DNA of 64,000 bases from assembly GCA_021927905.1 (NCBI GenBank), contig BLLK01000058.1, positions 186,001-250,000 of the forward strand, read 5' to 3'. The stretch comes from Chaetoceros tenuissimus. Lineage: Eukaryota > Bacillariophyta > Thalassiosirophyceae > Chaetocerotales > Chaetocerotaceae. This document shows positions 1-9,066 of this stretch, one piece after another; position 1 is the stretch's first letter, and each line of letters starts with the position of its first letter. A program made the position numbers and the translations under genes. The notes under the pieces are model-generated. The model was not told the DNA's origin. It worked only from the letters and a program-made list of their open reading frames with translations, and searched no databases.

Positions 1-360
1 GGTTCAGATGTAAATGAGCAGAATACTGATGGCCACACAGCCCTAATGTTTGCCTACAACGGGAAGAACCAAGTAGAAACCCTTTGGGAGAGGTATCAGC
101 AATTTGTAAAGGAATCAGAAATGGAGAGCAAGGGAGAAGCTGTAGATGATGGCGGAACTGGACCAATTATCAGAGAGGCACTTGATAATCACAATAGAAT
201 GGTGACTTTATTAATGAAAAATGGAGCAGATGAATCAATCACTGATAAGGAAGGACACAAGGCAAAAGATTTTGACTACCACCCTGACGCAGATGCAGAT
301 GTACTCAAACAGGAAGAGCAAGCTGGAAAGAAGCGCGACCAAAGCAAAAATGAACTGTAA
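1..360 (+). CDS. Ankyrin-repeat protein, C-terminal part
   Basis: The reading frame is open from the first base of the window, so this is the 3' end of a longer gene and the ATG at 46 is internal. Two ankyrin-like units are visible: one around NTDGHTALMFAYN and one around NRMVTLLMKNGADESITDKEG, followed by a lysine/acid-rich tail ending in TAA. Ankyrin repeats are protein-binding modules, so the partner and role cannot be told from this fragment. The next gene lies on the other strand and converges on it. Confidence 0.75.
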   Translation, partial: GSDVNEQNTDGHTALMFAYNGKNQVETLWERYQQFVKESEMESKGEAVDDGGTGPIIREALDNHNRMVTLLMKNGADESITDKEGHKAKDFDYHPDADADVLKQEEQAGKKRDQSKNEL

Positions 361-721
361 ATAGTTTTGTTCTATAAAAAATAAAACAAAAGATTAGATG
401 ACAATTTGAAATCCACACTGCAACCAAAGAAAATAAGCTTTTATTTCCAGATAGATTATGTATTTGTTACTAGAATTTCAGTCTCGAAAGCGAAGGAGGA
501 AACAGCATCTGTGTAGTATTGATGCAAAGATAAAACAACGGAATCTGTGCCTCTTATACAATCGCAAAGTAAAAATATTAGTCAAAGCAAGGATTCTAAG
601 TCTTTCACTCGTAAAGATTATACTCTACTTTTGTTTGGACTTGGCTACTATGGTACCACTATGACTATCTCTTTTTGTGGTAGAGGAATTAGAATTGTGT
701 CATCCATGACACTCCAAGGGT
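361..721. other. Convergent 3' intergenic stretch
   Basis: AT-rich spacer between two genes that end towards each other. Open frames here are short and unlike proteins. I see no RNA gene or repeat. Confidence 0.6.
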
Positions 722-1408
722 TTAATTCTCTACATCATTTCTTCCAATCACGACATAGTCTTTCAAATCAGAATCTTCTTCAATTCTCTTTTCATTCTCC
801 ATCTTTTGAAGGTTACGGTAGCCACGCCATTTGGATGGATGTGCTGGAGCCAAGGAAGTGAAACGTACAATTCCACGAGCTGCAGCCTCAGCCTCCTTCT
901 CTGAGGAATAATTTCCATTTGCCTTGAATTCTTTTTCCAACCATTCCATGTAATAAGCTGCAATCTTTTTCCAGATCTTCTTTCCAACCAATTTATAAAG
1001 CTTAAAACGAATGGAAAATTGAAGACTGATGCACCCTCCTAGAATCACATCCTTTGCACGACGATACAGAGACGGCTTGACCATTTCAAGGTATCTCATT
1101 AGAATCTTTACGAATTGGCAGAAGTAGACACTGCGTTCGTTGCAACGAGTAATCTTTGTAATATATCCTGGTTAAAAAGACGTGATGGTAGAACCATTCT
1201 TTTTCACAATTGTTCCTTGTATTTTTCCTTTGGTGGTGTACCAAAATGCATGACGCAACATACGAATGTTTTTCAAATCATTCAAAACTTGGTCTTCTGA
1301 TGGAGATTCCTCCTCGTTGATGGAGGTTACTTTGATTTGTTCAGTGAGTTCATCGATAGCTTGCTTCAATGCGACGCTGTCTACGATTTTATTTTTTACT
1401 TGAGTCAT
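722..1408 (-). CDS. Unknown protein, two exons, 196 aa
   Basis: Exons are 1264-1408 and 722-1167, joined through a 96-nt intron that starts GTATGT and ends TTTTTAACCAG. The join is in frame and avoids an in-frame TAA that ends the unspliced frame at 1172. The predicted protein has an acidic, helical N-terminus (ALKQAIDELTEQIK), a basic and aromatic middle (LMRYLEMVKPSLYRRAKDVI, then KLYKLVGKKIWKKIAAYY) and a charged C-terminus. I recognise no domain and no clear membrane span. The helical basic core could suit RNA or protein binding, but that is only a guess. Confidence 0.6.
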
Positions 1409-1555
1409 TGTAATTCAGTTGCTTGCTGGAAGTATTTGCTCTGTTGCTATCCGTGGGAAAAAGATTGAGTTAATTGACAAGCTTCAATTCATTTTCAATA
1501 AGATAGATATACTTACATTGAAATACTGCTTCTTGTGTATTTATGAGAGCAGCAA

Positions 1556-1759
1556 TTAGAATTGATATGTGATGGCTTGTTCATGTTCATGTTGCATCTT
1601 TTTCAATGAAGCCATGGCACAATCCATGAACTGATATTTTGTTCTTTCGTAAGTCGTGGTTTGTGGCTGATCTGCCGTCAACCTTCTTCTCCGCGATTGG
1701 CAAAGAGTGTCTGTATCGGGTAAAAGTAGGCTTCTAAAAGATACGTTGTTTGAAAGCAT
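1556..1759 (-). CDS. Possible small protein, 67 aa
   Basis: An ATG-initiated frame lies in the gap between two divergent genes. Its second half (YQFMDCAMASLKKMQHEHEQ) looks like a real amphipathic helix rather than random translation, and the first half is Arg/Thr-rich. There is no recognised domain. It may be a single-exon small gene, a terminal exon, or chance; transcript data would decide. Confidence 0.3.
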   Translation of the reverse strand: MLSNNVSFRSLLLPDTDTLCQSRRRRLTADQPQTTTYERTKYQFMDCAMASLKKMQHEHEQAITYQF

Positions 1760-1899
1760 TTTTAAAATCAACAAAAAGCTGAGATAGCAACGTAGTAGTA
1801 ACTCTCCTTTCTTTGTGATAAACGCTCAAGTTAGTCATTTTCATTCGATCTATACAATTCAAGAAATATTTCTATTGTCTGTTGTATCAATTTTCAAAA

Positions 1900-2130
1900 A
1901 TGGGATTTTCTAGGGCAAATACAGATGATCTATGTTTTGACAAAGACAAGAAAGGTGGCAAACTGAGGAAAGGTGTTTATTGGTACAATCTATGGACTGG
2001 CCTTTACATGTTGGATCCACGTGAGAAGCTAGCAATTAATGTCGTGATTACAATTCTAGTCGCAATGAGTTGCCTCTATACAGTTGCTTTCTGGAAGGGC
2101 GTCATAGAAGGTTGGAATGAGGTAGCATAA
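1900..2130 (+). CDS. Small subunit of serine palmitoyltransferase (ssSPT-like), 76 aa
   Basis: The core WYNLWTGLYMLDPREKLAIN followed by one hydrophobic span matches the short family of SPTSSA/SPTSSB activators, whose hallmark is a Tyr/Trp-rich helix, then LYMLEPWER, then a single transmembrane helix. In animals and plants these proteins bind the LCB1/LCB2 dimer in the ER membrane and raise the activity of the first step of sphingoid-base synthesis. The length fits the family (about 70-80 aa). The ATG at 1900 has an A-rich context and follows a T-rich leader; the in-frame TTG upstream is not a credible start. The N-terminal 25 residues are charged and not conserved. Assignment rests on the motif alone. 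Confidence 0.7.
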   Translation: MGFSRANTDDLCFDKDKKGGKLRKGVYWYNLWTGLYMLDPREKLAINVVITILVAMSCLYTVAFWKGVIEGWNEVA

Positions 2131-2473
2131 GAACAGATTCATGGTGATCCATCACCATCATAGTGTCCATGTTGATGATACACATGTTAATGTCAAGCAT
2201 GTTACATACTTAAAGATTCGGAAAAGGAGCACTCTATGGACATAATTTACCGAGCTCTATGTTTCCAAAATTGATGTAAATATTCTAGAAAAAGAACTGT
2301 ATGCGGTAGTGGATGCGGTTCATGTGTCATTGTTACGAAAGTGTAACTACTGAAAGAACATAACTTTCTGAAACTATGTATAATTATAAACCCATAAAGC
2401 AAAACCGAATACCAAAGGCACTTTGTTCATAGCTACGAATGTTGTTTTATGAAATTAAATTATTTTTCTATTT
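2131..2473. other. Convergent 3' intergenic stretch with a short palindrome
   Basis: Spacer between two convergent genes. It holds an 18-bp near-palindrome at 2141-2158 (8-bp arms ATGGTGAT/ATCACCAT around CC) just after the upstream stop codon. No gene is seen. Confidence 0.5.
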
Positions 2474-4330
2474 TTAATATCCATCAATTTGCTTGCTGAG
2501 GTATGGAATAACTTCGTCCATTGGCAATCTGATTTGCTCAGTTGTATCTCTATCTCTAATTGTAACACCAGCATCTTTTTCAATGGTATCAAAATCAATT
2601 GTGATGCAAAATGGAGTTCCAACTTCATCTTGACGACGATATCTTCTTCCTACTGCTCCAGTTGCATCCCATGAAACATTCCAACGCTTTTTAAGCTCAT
2701 CATACAATTCGCGAGCAACAGAAACAAGTTCTTCCTTGTTTTTCAACAATGGAAGTACTGCAACCTTGACTGGAGCAATCTTTGGTGAAAACTTAAGGAA
2801 ATTACGTTTTTCTCCGTTTACTTCATCTTCAGCGTATGCGGAACAGATGAGTGCAAGAATGAGACGGTCAACTCCAAGAGAAGGCTCAATTACATGAGGA
2901 ATGTACTTCTCCTTGGTTTGATCATCAAAATAATCAAGAGCTGGAATGACAGGATTAGTAAAAAGAAATTATCAAGAGCCTATGGAAACTTGCAACAAAC
3001 TATCCTTACCTTTTCCAGATCCTTCTGAGTGCTGAGTCAAATCGAAGTTTCCACGTGCTGCAATACCCATGAGCTCTTGAGTTCCAAAAGGAAAGCGGAA
3101 AGTAATATCAGTACATGCACGAGCATAATGAGCTAGTCCGTCTCCTTCGTGTACATCCCATCCCATGAGATCCTCTCTTAAACCTACATCAATTAAGAAT
3201 TCCTTTGACTCTTGCATCCACTTCTCATGGAATGGCTGCCATACATCATCACCAGGTGGAATAAAGTATTCAACCTCCATTTGCTCAAACTCTCTACTTC
3301 TGAAAATAAAGTTTCTTGGTGTAATTTCGTTTCTGAATGCTTTTCCAATCTGTGCGATTCCAAATGGGATCTTTGCCCTAGAAGTTCCAAGCGCATTTTT
3401 GAAATTAATGAAAATTCCCTGTGCAGTTTCAGGTCTCAAGTAAGCCACGGAACTTGCATCAGACATTGCTCCAACATTAGTCTGGAACATAAGGTTGAAA
3501 TCTCTTGGCATGGTTAGGGTTGGTTCTCCACTTCCTGGAGATGGAATCTGTGCCATTTCTTCTTCTGAAACCTCCGTCAAATCCCTAAAACTAAATGCTT
3601 GAATCTTCTTTTCCTTGTGTTCAGTAGATTTCATCATTTTCTTTGCCATTTTCTTTGCATCCTTCACCATATCTTCATCATTTGCCTCTTGAACACACAC
3701 CCATCCAATAGTTTCATCATTCTCCTCAAGAACAATAGGAGATGCAAAAAGCTGATCTGCGCGGTAACGCAATTTTGTTTCCTTACAATCAACCATAGGA
3801 TCAGAAAATCCATCCAAGTGACCTATGATACATACAAATCAGTTGCATATTCTATAAAACAGATATTTCGATCAAAGACGAAGACACTCACCAGAACTCT
3901 TCCAAGTAGTAGGATTATGAATAATGCTACTATCCAATCCAACAACGTCCTCTCTGGAAGTTACAAAGTTCTTCCACCAAGCATCCTTGACATTCTTTTT
4001 CAATTCAGCTCCAAGAGGACCATAATCATAAAATCCAGCGAAACCATTGTAAATTTCACTGGAAGGGAAAATAATTCCACGGCGTTTACACAAGGAAACA
4101 ATATCATCCATCTTTACTTTTTCGTAAGCCTCTTCGTTTACGACAACCTGTGGTCCCGCCTCCTTTTCAGTTTCAGTCTCTGTAGAAAACATGCGTGTAG
4201 AGGATGAGATGGTACGTGAAGCCACACGAGAAGTTGTACGAAGAGATGATTGGAAAGCTAGCATGTTTTCAGGTGCAGTGGCGGAAAGAAGAAGGGAGAG
4301 AGCCAATGCTTTTTTGTTGAAGGAAGGCAT
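2474..4330 (-). CDS. Glycyl-tRNA synthetase, eukaryotic type, with plastid-type presequence
   Basis: Three exons (3892-4330, 3010-3822, 2474-2940) with two 69-nt introns give 572 aa. Class II aminoacyl-tRNA synthetase motifs are clear: [15 protein letters not shown] near the start of the core, motif 2 as [20 protein letters not shown], and motif 3 as [14 protein letters not shown], followed by an anticodon-binding domain. It charges tRNA-Gly. The N-terminus (hydrophobic stretch, then NMLAFQSS, then a Ser/Thr/Arg-rich segment) resembles a diatom signal plus transit peptide with an A/F cleavage motif. A second in-frame Met (RMFSTETE, about residue 47) lies just before the conserved core and would give a cytosolic form. 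One gene serving two compartments is therefore likely, but inferred. Confidence 0.95.
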
Positions 4331-4720
4331 GGTGTTACTACGAGATTTTTTTTTGATTTATATGATAAATCTTTGAGCAACAATTGTTGTAGAAAAGTGA
4401 GATGTAGTAAGTAGTGACTTGGCTGCCTCTTTGATGCACTTCTAATTTTCTTTTCTTTCAAAAGCCATGCAATGAATGTGCGTCACTGTGCGTGGAAGAT
4501 GGGAGCCATATCCATATCCCATTGAGTCGTATTTTGGAGAACACTTAGTCACACACTCAGATCAGTCTGGCGAGATGCGATCTTTTTTTGTGTTGCTACG
4601 CAGTAGACTACAGGTTGCTAAGTACATCATCAACCAAAATACATGAGCAACTTCTGAGTACAAAACTGATACTCATACCTCGTATCTTTGTGTCATACAC
4701 CATACCAGTTCATTCAAAAC
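4331..4720. promoter_or_regulatory. Divergent promoter region
   Basis: This 390-bp spacer separates the start codons of two divergent genes, both with plastid-type presequences, so it must hold both promoters. No specific element can be assigned from sequence alone. Confidence 0.4.
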
Positions 4721-5656
4721 ATGAAAATATCCTCTGGAATAGTTCTCGCTTCTCTTTTTACAACCGCTGTGAATGGGTTCCAAGTTCACAGCCCAAGCAG
4801 AATTGTTGGGCCGTCCAAGAACTCTAATCTAGCTCTAGTGAATTCATTTCCTTCTTCAATCTCAATTAAAGATAACAATCTGAGCATTAGAGGTGGATCA
4901 ACCACTCTACAGGCGGCTACTACCTCATCTGATGCTCAAACAGAGCTTGATGCCGAAGCAATTTCAAAATACACAATCGCACTTGTAACACAGCTGTCAC
5001 TTATTTCTGGATTCTTTTACGGCATCGACACTATACTACCACTCGTCACCGATGGAGCTATGACTACTCTACCAACACCAGTCACATGGCTCATGTGTTA
5101 TGCCTTTTCTTTGAAGTCTAGAGCATTCAATCCACTGAACAACGCAAGGCCTGACCGTGCGAAAGCTGTGAAAGAAGGAACGTCTGATGGTTTCAAGGAT
5201 AGACAGCAGCCATCTTGGACTCCACCCGGAGTAGTTTTTCCAATCATGTGGTTGCTAATCATTGGACCACTGAGAGCAACTTCATCCACTATGATTATCA
5301 ATTCAATGGGATCTTATTTCAGTCTACCACTCATGTCACTTATGCTCCATTTGTCTTGTGGAGATATTTGGAATACAATCAACAACACTGAAAAGAGATA
5401 TGGAACTGCAGTTCTAGGTATTGGGACTGTATATGTCAGTGCTCTTCATGCAGCATATCAATATTATCAAGTTGATCCACTTGCGGGCAAGCTACTAGGT
5501 GCAACTGCTATTTGGTTGACAATTGCAGGAACATTGATTTTTGAAATTTGGAGATTGAACCCAAATGCGAATGGAGAGAAAGCAAGTATTCTTCCAACAA
5601 AAGCTGTAGGCGAACCTAGTGTAACAACATTTGCGTGGGGAGCAAAAAAGGAATAA
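4721..5656 (+). CDS. TspO/MBR-like membrane protein with plastid presequence
   Basis: The 311-aa product starts with a signal peptide ending VNGFQ, a diatom plastid-type cleavage motif, then a Ser/Asn-rich transit-like segment. The C-terminal part carries TspO-family signatures: WTPPGVVFPIMWLLI, a WNTINNTEKRYG segment, and a final IFEIWRLNP, with about five hydrophobic helices. TspO/translocator proteins bind tetrapyrroles and sterols. A plastid location would suit a tetrapyrrole role, but this is inferred. The extra N-terminal helix (residues about 90-130) is not typical of the short bacterial proteins. The start chosen is the ATG opening the signal peptide. Confidence 0.75.
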   Translation: MKISSGIVLASLFTTAVNGFQVHSPSRIVGPSKNSNLALVNSFPSSISIKDNNLSIRGGSTTLQAATTSSDAQTELDAEAISKYTIALVTQLSLISGFFYGIDTILPLVTDGAMTTLPTPVTWLMCYAFSLKSRAFNPLNNARPDRAKAVKEGTSDGFKDRQQPSWTPPGVVFPIMWLLIIGPLRATSSTMIINSMGSYFSLPLMSLMLHLSCGDIWNTINNTEKRYGTAVLGIGTVYVSALHAAYQYYQVDPLAGKLLGATAIWLTIAGTLIFEIWRLNPNANGEKASILPTKAVGEPSVTTFAWGAKKE

Positions 5657-5861
5657 GTCTTTTGAAAATATGTGGTTGAATATTTGTTGAGAAACGTAAC
5701 AGCACTTTTTCAAGTAGTAGTAGAAACTCCTAGCAATAATTCAAACGATTTTTTTAATAGAGTAGTACATACTAATTTTTATACAAACCGAAAGGGGTAT
5801 AAAATCCTATGCACTCACAAAAATTTCAGATGATTTCTTTTCAAAATAGATCTATATGTTA

Positions 5862-7334
5862 CTATATCATTTGTTCTTCATATAGAAGAATATATTTCGA
5901 TAGTTCTAGTTCTTTCTTCTCCCAATATAGAGCATGCATCTGCGCAAATGGTGGAAATTCTTTCTCGAATGTGAGATCGTCATCCAATTTCATTTCCATT
6001 CCATTTAAAGTCTTCCTTGCAATTAAGTCGAGCAACGAATTAATGACTTCGGCTGTGATTACAACTGCCTCTTCTCCAGAATTCTGATATGCTTTTATAA
6101 GCTTTTCTCGTTGAACAAATCCATGCTTTCCCAACAACACCAATATTACATCTCTCGCCTTTTGGACAACAGGACTAACTGCCATCATAGAACTTTTCAG
6201 CACAAAGTTTCCTCTTACGAGTGCAGCAGAAGCAGAAATTGCTTGCAATAAAGCAAAATCTGAAACAGACGAATTAAAACGAGACCGAATGACAGGGAAT
6301 GATACAGGTATTCCTTGCTGAGCTTGCAATAATAAAGACACCTTGGACGCCAAATCTTTCATCCAAGCTGGCTGATGTTGATGTCCATTACCATTCATCA
6401 TTGAATCATCCATAATAATTTCTTCCTCTTCTTCAGTAGGTGTAAAATCTTCTACAGTCTCATCTGCAGTAGCAGACGGTAAATAGTTCAAACTTCTTAC
6501 ATATCCAACATTACCACCAACTTTACCCGCTTTCATGAATCTCAAGGATTTCTCTCGAGAGTCCCTAGGACAATAAGCCTTCTTCATGACACCTTTCCTC
6601 TCATCAGTTCCAGGTCCATGTACAGCTAATTCTAACCATTCTTCTGCCTCTTCGCTAGCTTTTTTATATGCATATGATGATTTTCTTGCCATCATCGCCC
6701 TTTCATTTTCCGACTTTTTAAACATTACTGGTTTCGAAGTTTTATCTTCTTCAGCTTTTTTCTTCTGTAATTCCTCTTCTTCTTCTCCTGTGGTATCATC
6801 AAGTAATGCATCTACATGTTGGAATGTTGGTCTCATTTGTTGAATAGCATGGAGTGGAACCAAGTCTATTTTATTTCCAGTTTGATCAAATAGTCCTAAA
6901 GCCATGTGAGTCTTGAGGGGTATTTGATGCGATGAAAACGTTCTTTCAGACAAGTTCAACACTTCTGGTATTTGGCGCTGACCAGAAGCGGTGTTCGAAG
7001 GAAGATTATATTTTAGTTCAATCATGGAATGTTGTGGTTTCATTCTAGCAGATGTGGGTAAAGGAGGAGGAGGTGGTCTGAATCTACTGTCATTACTTTT
7101 TGAATTCTTGACATGATGAATTAAAGGATTGACAGTATGCGATGCTGGCTTCAGGGGAAACTGTACAAGAGTCATGGTTTGTGCCAGTTCTGGTGATATA
7201 TACACATCAATTTCTCTAATGATTTCATCTTCTTCATCTACGTCCATCGCCTGTATTTCGTCGTCTAATTTGCTACTGGATGTAGCATCCATAGGAACAT
7301 CATCAACTGGCTCTTCCTTCACAGCCGCGCTCAT
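5862..7334 (-). CDS. RNA polymerase III subunit RPC5 (Sin-domain) homologue
   Basis: An acidic N-terminus leads into EIDVYISPELAQTMTLVQFP and PLKPASHTV, which match the conserved opening of RPC5/POLR3E, a subunit of the RPC4-RPC5 module of RNA polymerase III involved in initiation, termination and reinitiation. Further family-like blocks follow (IELKYNLPSNT, then LSERTFSSHQIPLKTHMALG). The protein is 490 aa, shorter than the human subunit, consistent with the shorter forms in fungi. The open frame continues upstream of 7334 but has no ATG there. An internal acidic EEEEEELQKKK segment is probably disordered. Confidence 0.85.
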   Translation of the reverse strand: MSAAVKEEPVDDVPMDATSSSKLDDEIQAMDVDEEDEIIREIDVYISPELAQTMTLVQFPLKPASHTVNPLIHHVKNSKSNDSRFRPPPPPLPTSARMKPQHSMIELKYNLPSNTASGQRQIPEVLNLSERTFSSHQIPLKTHMALGLFDQTGNKIDLVPLHAIQQMRPTFQHVDALLDDTTGEEEEELQKKKAEEDKTSKPVMFKKSENERAMMARKSSYAYKKASEEAEEWLELAVHGPGTDERKGVMKKAYCPRDSREKSLRFMKAGKVGGNVGYVRSLNYLPSATADETVEDFTPTEEEEEIIMDDSMMNGNGHQHQPAWMKDLASKVSLLLQAQQGIPVSFPVIRSRFNSSVSDFALLQAISASAALVRGNFVLKSSMMAVSPVVQKARDVILVLLGKHGFVQREKLIKAYQNSGEEAVVITAEVINSLLDLIARKTLNGMEMKLDDDLTFEKEFPPFAQMHALYWEKKELELSKYILLYEEQMI

Positions 7335-7801
7335 ATTCCAACAATATAGCTCAGTCTGTAAATGTGATTTTTCTATAACTCTAATGCCTCTCAGATGTAC
7401 CAGCAGTGGTATTTTAAAACAATTACTTTCTTGGTATTGTGTTTTTGGAGAGGATCTTCTGATGATCTGATGATTGGCTCCAGCTTGATCAATGAGTGTT
7501 GGGTTAGGATTTGGAATGGCTTCTACCCCTTTTCTATTTTTACACGGCCCCCCTGTTTGTTCAAAACCAAAAAGCAAGATAGGGTCCAGTACTTCGTTTT
7601 CGTCGTTTTTTGCAGCATTTTGTTTTACTTCATGTATCACATACCACTTTCAACTTCTATCGCTTTTGTAAATAGAAGAAAAATTCTACAGGTGTCTCCA
7701 TATAGTAAAGAGATATATTCACTTTTATATCCTAGGTTCGGAAGAGAAGCGGAGTATTTATACTTTCTGCTCTTGTATTTATCTCCAAAACAACTTTCAC
7801 A
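7335..7801. promoter_or_regulatory. Divergent promoter region
   Basis: Spacer between the start codons of the Pol III subunit gene and the EF-hand membrane protein gene. The minus-strand frame stays open through much of it but lacks a start codon. No specific site is identified. Confidence 0.4.
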
Positions 7802-8629
7802 ATGGGCATCAAGTCAAAATTAAAGGCAATATCAAGAAATAGATCCAACAGTCCACGGAAACAGAAAATTCTAGGGAATGAGGGGAACAAAGCGATTTCA
7901 GAAGCACCAGCACAGTTCCAATCAGTCTACGCTGGTCGCAAAGAATTTTCACAAGAGGGAAATTTAAATTTTCGTGTCTTGGCTTTTGCAGGTGGTATAT
8001 CGGTTATATTGACATCATCTTTATCGATTGGAATCCATATTTCTCATCTAGACTACATGCAGATTTTGATGTATGTATATACACTTGTATTTGGAATATT
8101 GATTTGTATTCTAGAAGGACAATTTTTGGGAATCAGGATATTGAACGGTGTTCGTAGCTTTGCAATAGAAGCGATTCCAATATTGAAATACCTATGGGGA
8201 CGAGGTGCTTTGTATATATTATGTGGATCTGTGCAATTGTCACATCCGCGTCTAATGAATATTGCATCTGGAACATTTTTAATTGGGGTAGGTTGTTTGT
8301 TCGTTGTCATTGGTATGTATACGAGAAGACGAATGAAAAAGTTGAAGAAAGCATTGAAAGATACAAGATCTTTGAAGCGACATTTCAACAGGTTTGACAG
8401 AGATGGGGATGGTGTTTTGGATATGGACGAATTTGGTGCATTTGTGGCAAGTGTCACTGGAGAAGATATGGACGAAGACGAATTGGAAGGTAGCTTTGGA
8501 ATTATAGATTCTCAAGGAAAGGGTTATATTACTTTGGACGAACTTCAAAAGTGGATGAAAGGATTCAAAGCAGAAGAGGAAAACGAAGAAACTGGTGGAG
8601 GCACAGGAAACCATTTCCAGCTTATGTAA
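7802..8629 (+). CDS. COPI-associated membrane protein with C-terminal EF-hands
   Basis: The 275-aa protein has a basic cytosolic N-terminus, four hydrophobic helices (about residues 60-175), a basic linker RRRMKKLKKALKDTRS, and two EF-hands: DRDGDGVLDMDEF (complete calcium ligands) and DSQGKGYITLDEL. The membrane part resembles the COPI_assoc/TVP15 family of Golgi proteins (RVLAFAGGISVI, then an LEGQFLG segment). That family takes part in Golgi vesicle traffic. The calcium-binding tail suggests calcium control of that role, which is inference. A complete single exon is likely. Confidence 0.75.
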   Translation: MGIKSKLKAISRNRSNSPRKQKILGNEGNKAISEAPAQFQSVYAGRKEFSQEGNLNFRVLAFAGGISVILTSSLSIGIHISHLDYMQILMYVYTLVFGILICILEGQFLGIRILNGVRSFAIEAIPILKYLWGRGALYILCGSVQLSHPRLMNIASGTFLIGVGCLFVVIGMYTRRRMKKLKKALKDTRSLKRHFNRFDRDGDGVLDMDEFGAFVASVTGEDMDEDELEGSFGIIDSQGKGYITLDELQKWMKGFKAEEENEETGGGTGNHFQLM

Positions 8630-9066
8630 ACCAAAACAGAAAAGGGGGCCTCAACAAATGAAGAAAATAACATTGTAATAAATAATAACCGAACATATTT
8701 CTACTATATAGTTTAGTAGATATTATTTTTAAAGGTCCCATTATGTGTTCAAGAGGCATTTATAAAGAAGCACCGAGTAGATCTTTAGCATTCTTCTTCG
8801 ATCATTTTTTAATTTTTTTGTTTTGAAAGCATTTTTCTTGACAAAAGAAAGAGAAGGAAAGAAGAAAAGAAGAAAAGAAGAAAAGAAGAGAAAAGCTATC
8901 TATTTCTCTCCTTCCCCTTTCAATCAGTTTTGTGACTCATATCCATCTCTACCACTTACTCGAAAGAGAGCTGAAGGTTGCTTGTGCTGAAGGAAAGTGA
9001 GCTAGATCAGGTCTCTAGCACTGTACTGTACTGTCAGCTATTTGTAACAAGAAATAGAATATAATC
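8630..9066. other. Intergenic region upstream of uS11 with a GA-rich tract
   Basis: Presumed promoter of the ribosomal protein gene. It contains a purine-rich tract at 8845-8895 (repeated AAAGAAG) followed by a pyrimidine-rich stretch. No coding signal. Confidence 0.5.
8845..8895. repeat. Purine-rich microsatellite
   Basis: About 50 bp of degenerate GAAAA/GAAG repeats, entirely purine on the + strand apart from its edges, located about 170 bp upstream of the uS11 start codon. Confidence 0.7.

Noticed and set aside
1168-1194. A 27-nt mini-intron (GTTCTA to CCAG) to explain the in-frame stop
   Set aside because: A canonical 96-nt intron with GTATGT donor and the same acceptor explains the frame better.
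2141-2158. Palindrome after the ssSPT gene as a terminator hairpin
   Set aside because: Eukaryotic polymerase II genes do not use such hairpins, and it is isolated.
3599-4207. Plus-strand frame of 202 codons
   Set aside because: It is antisense to glycyl-tRNA synthetase exons and crosses its intron.
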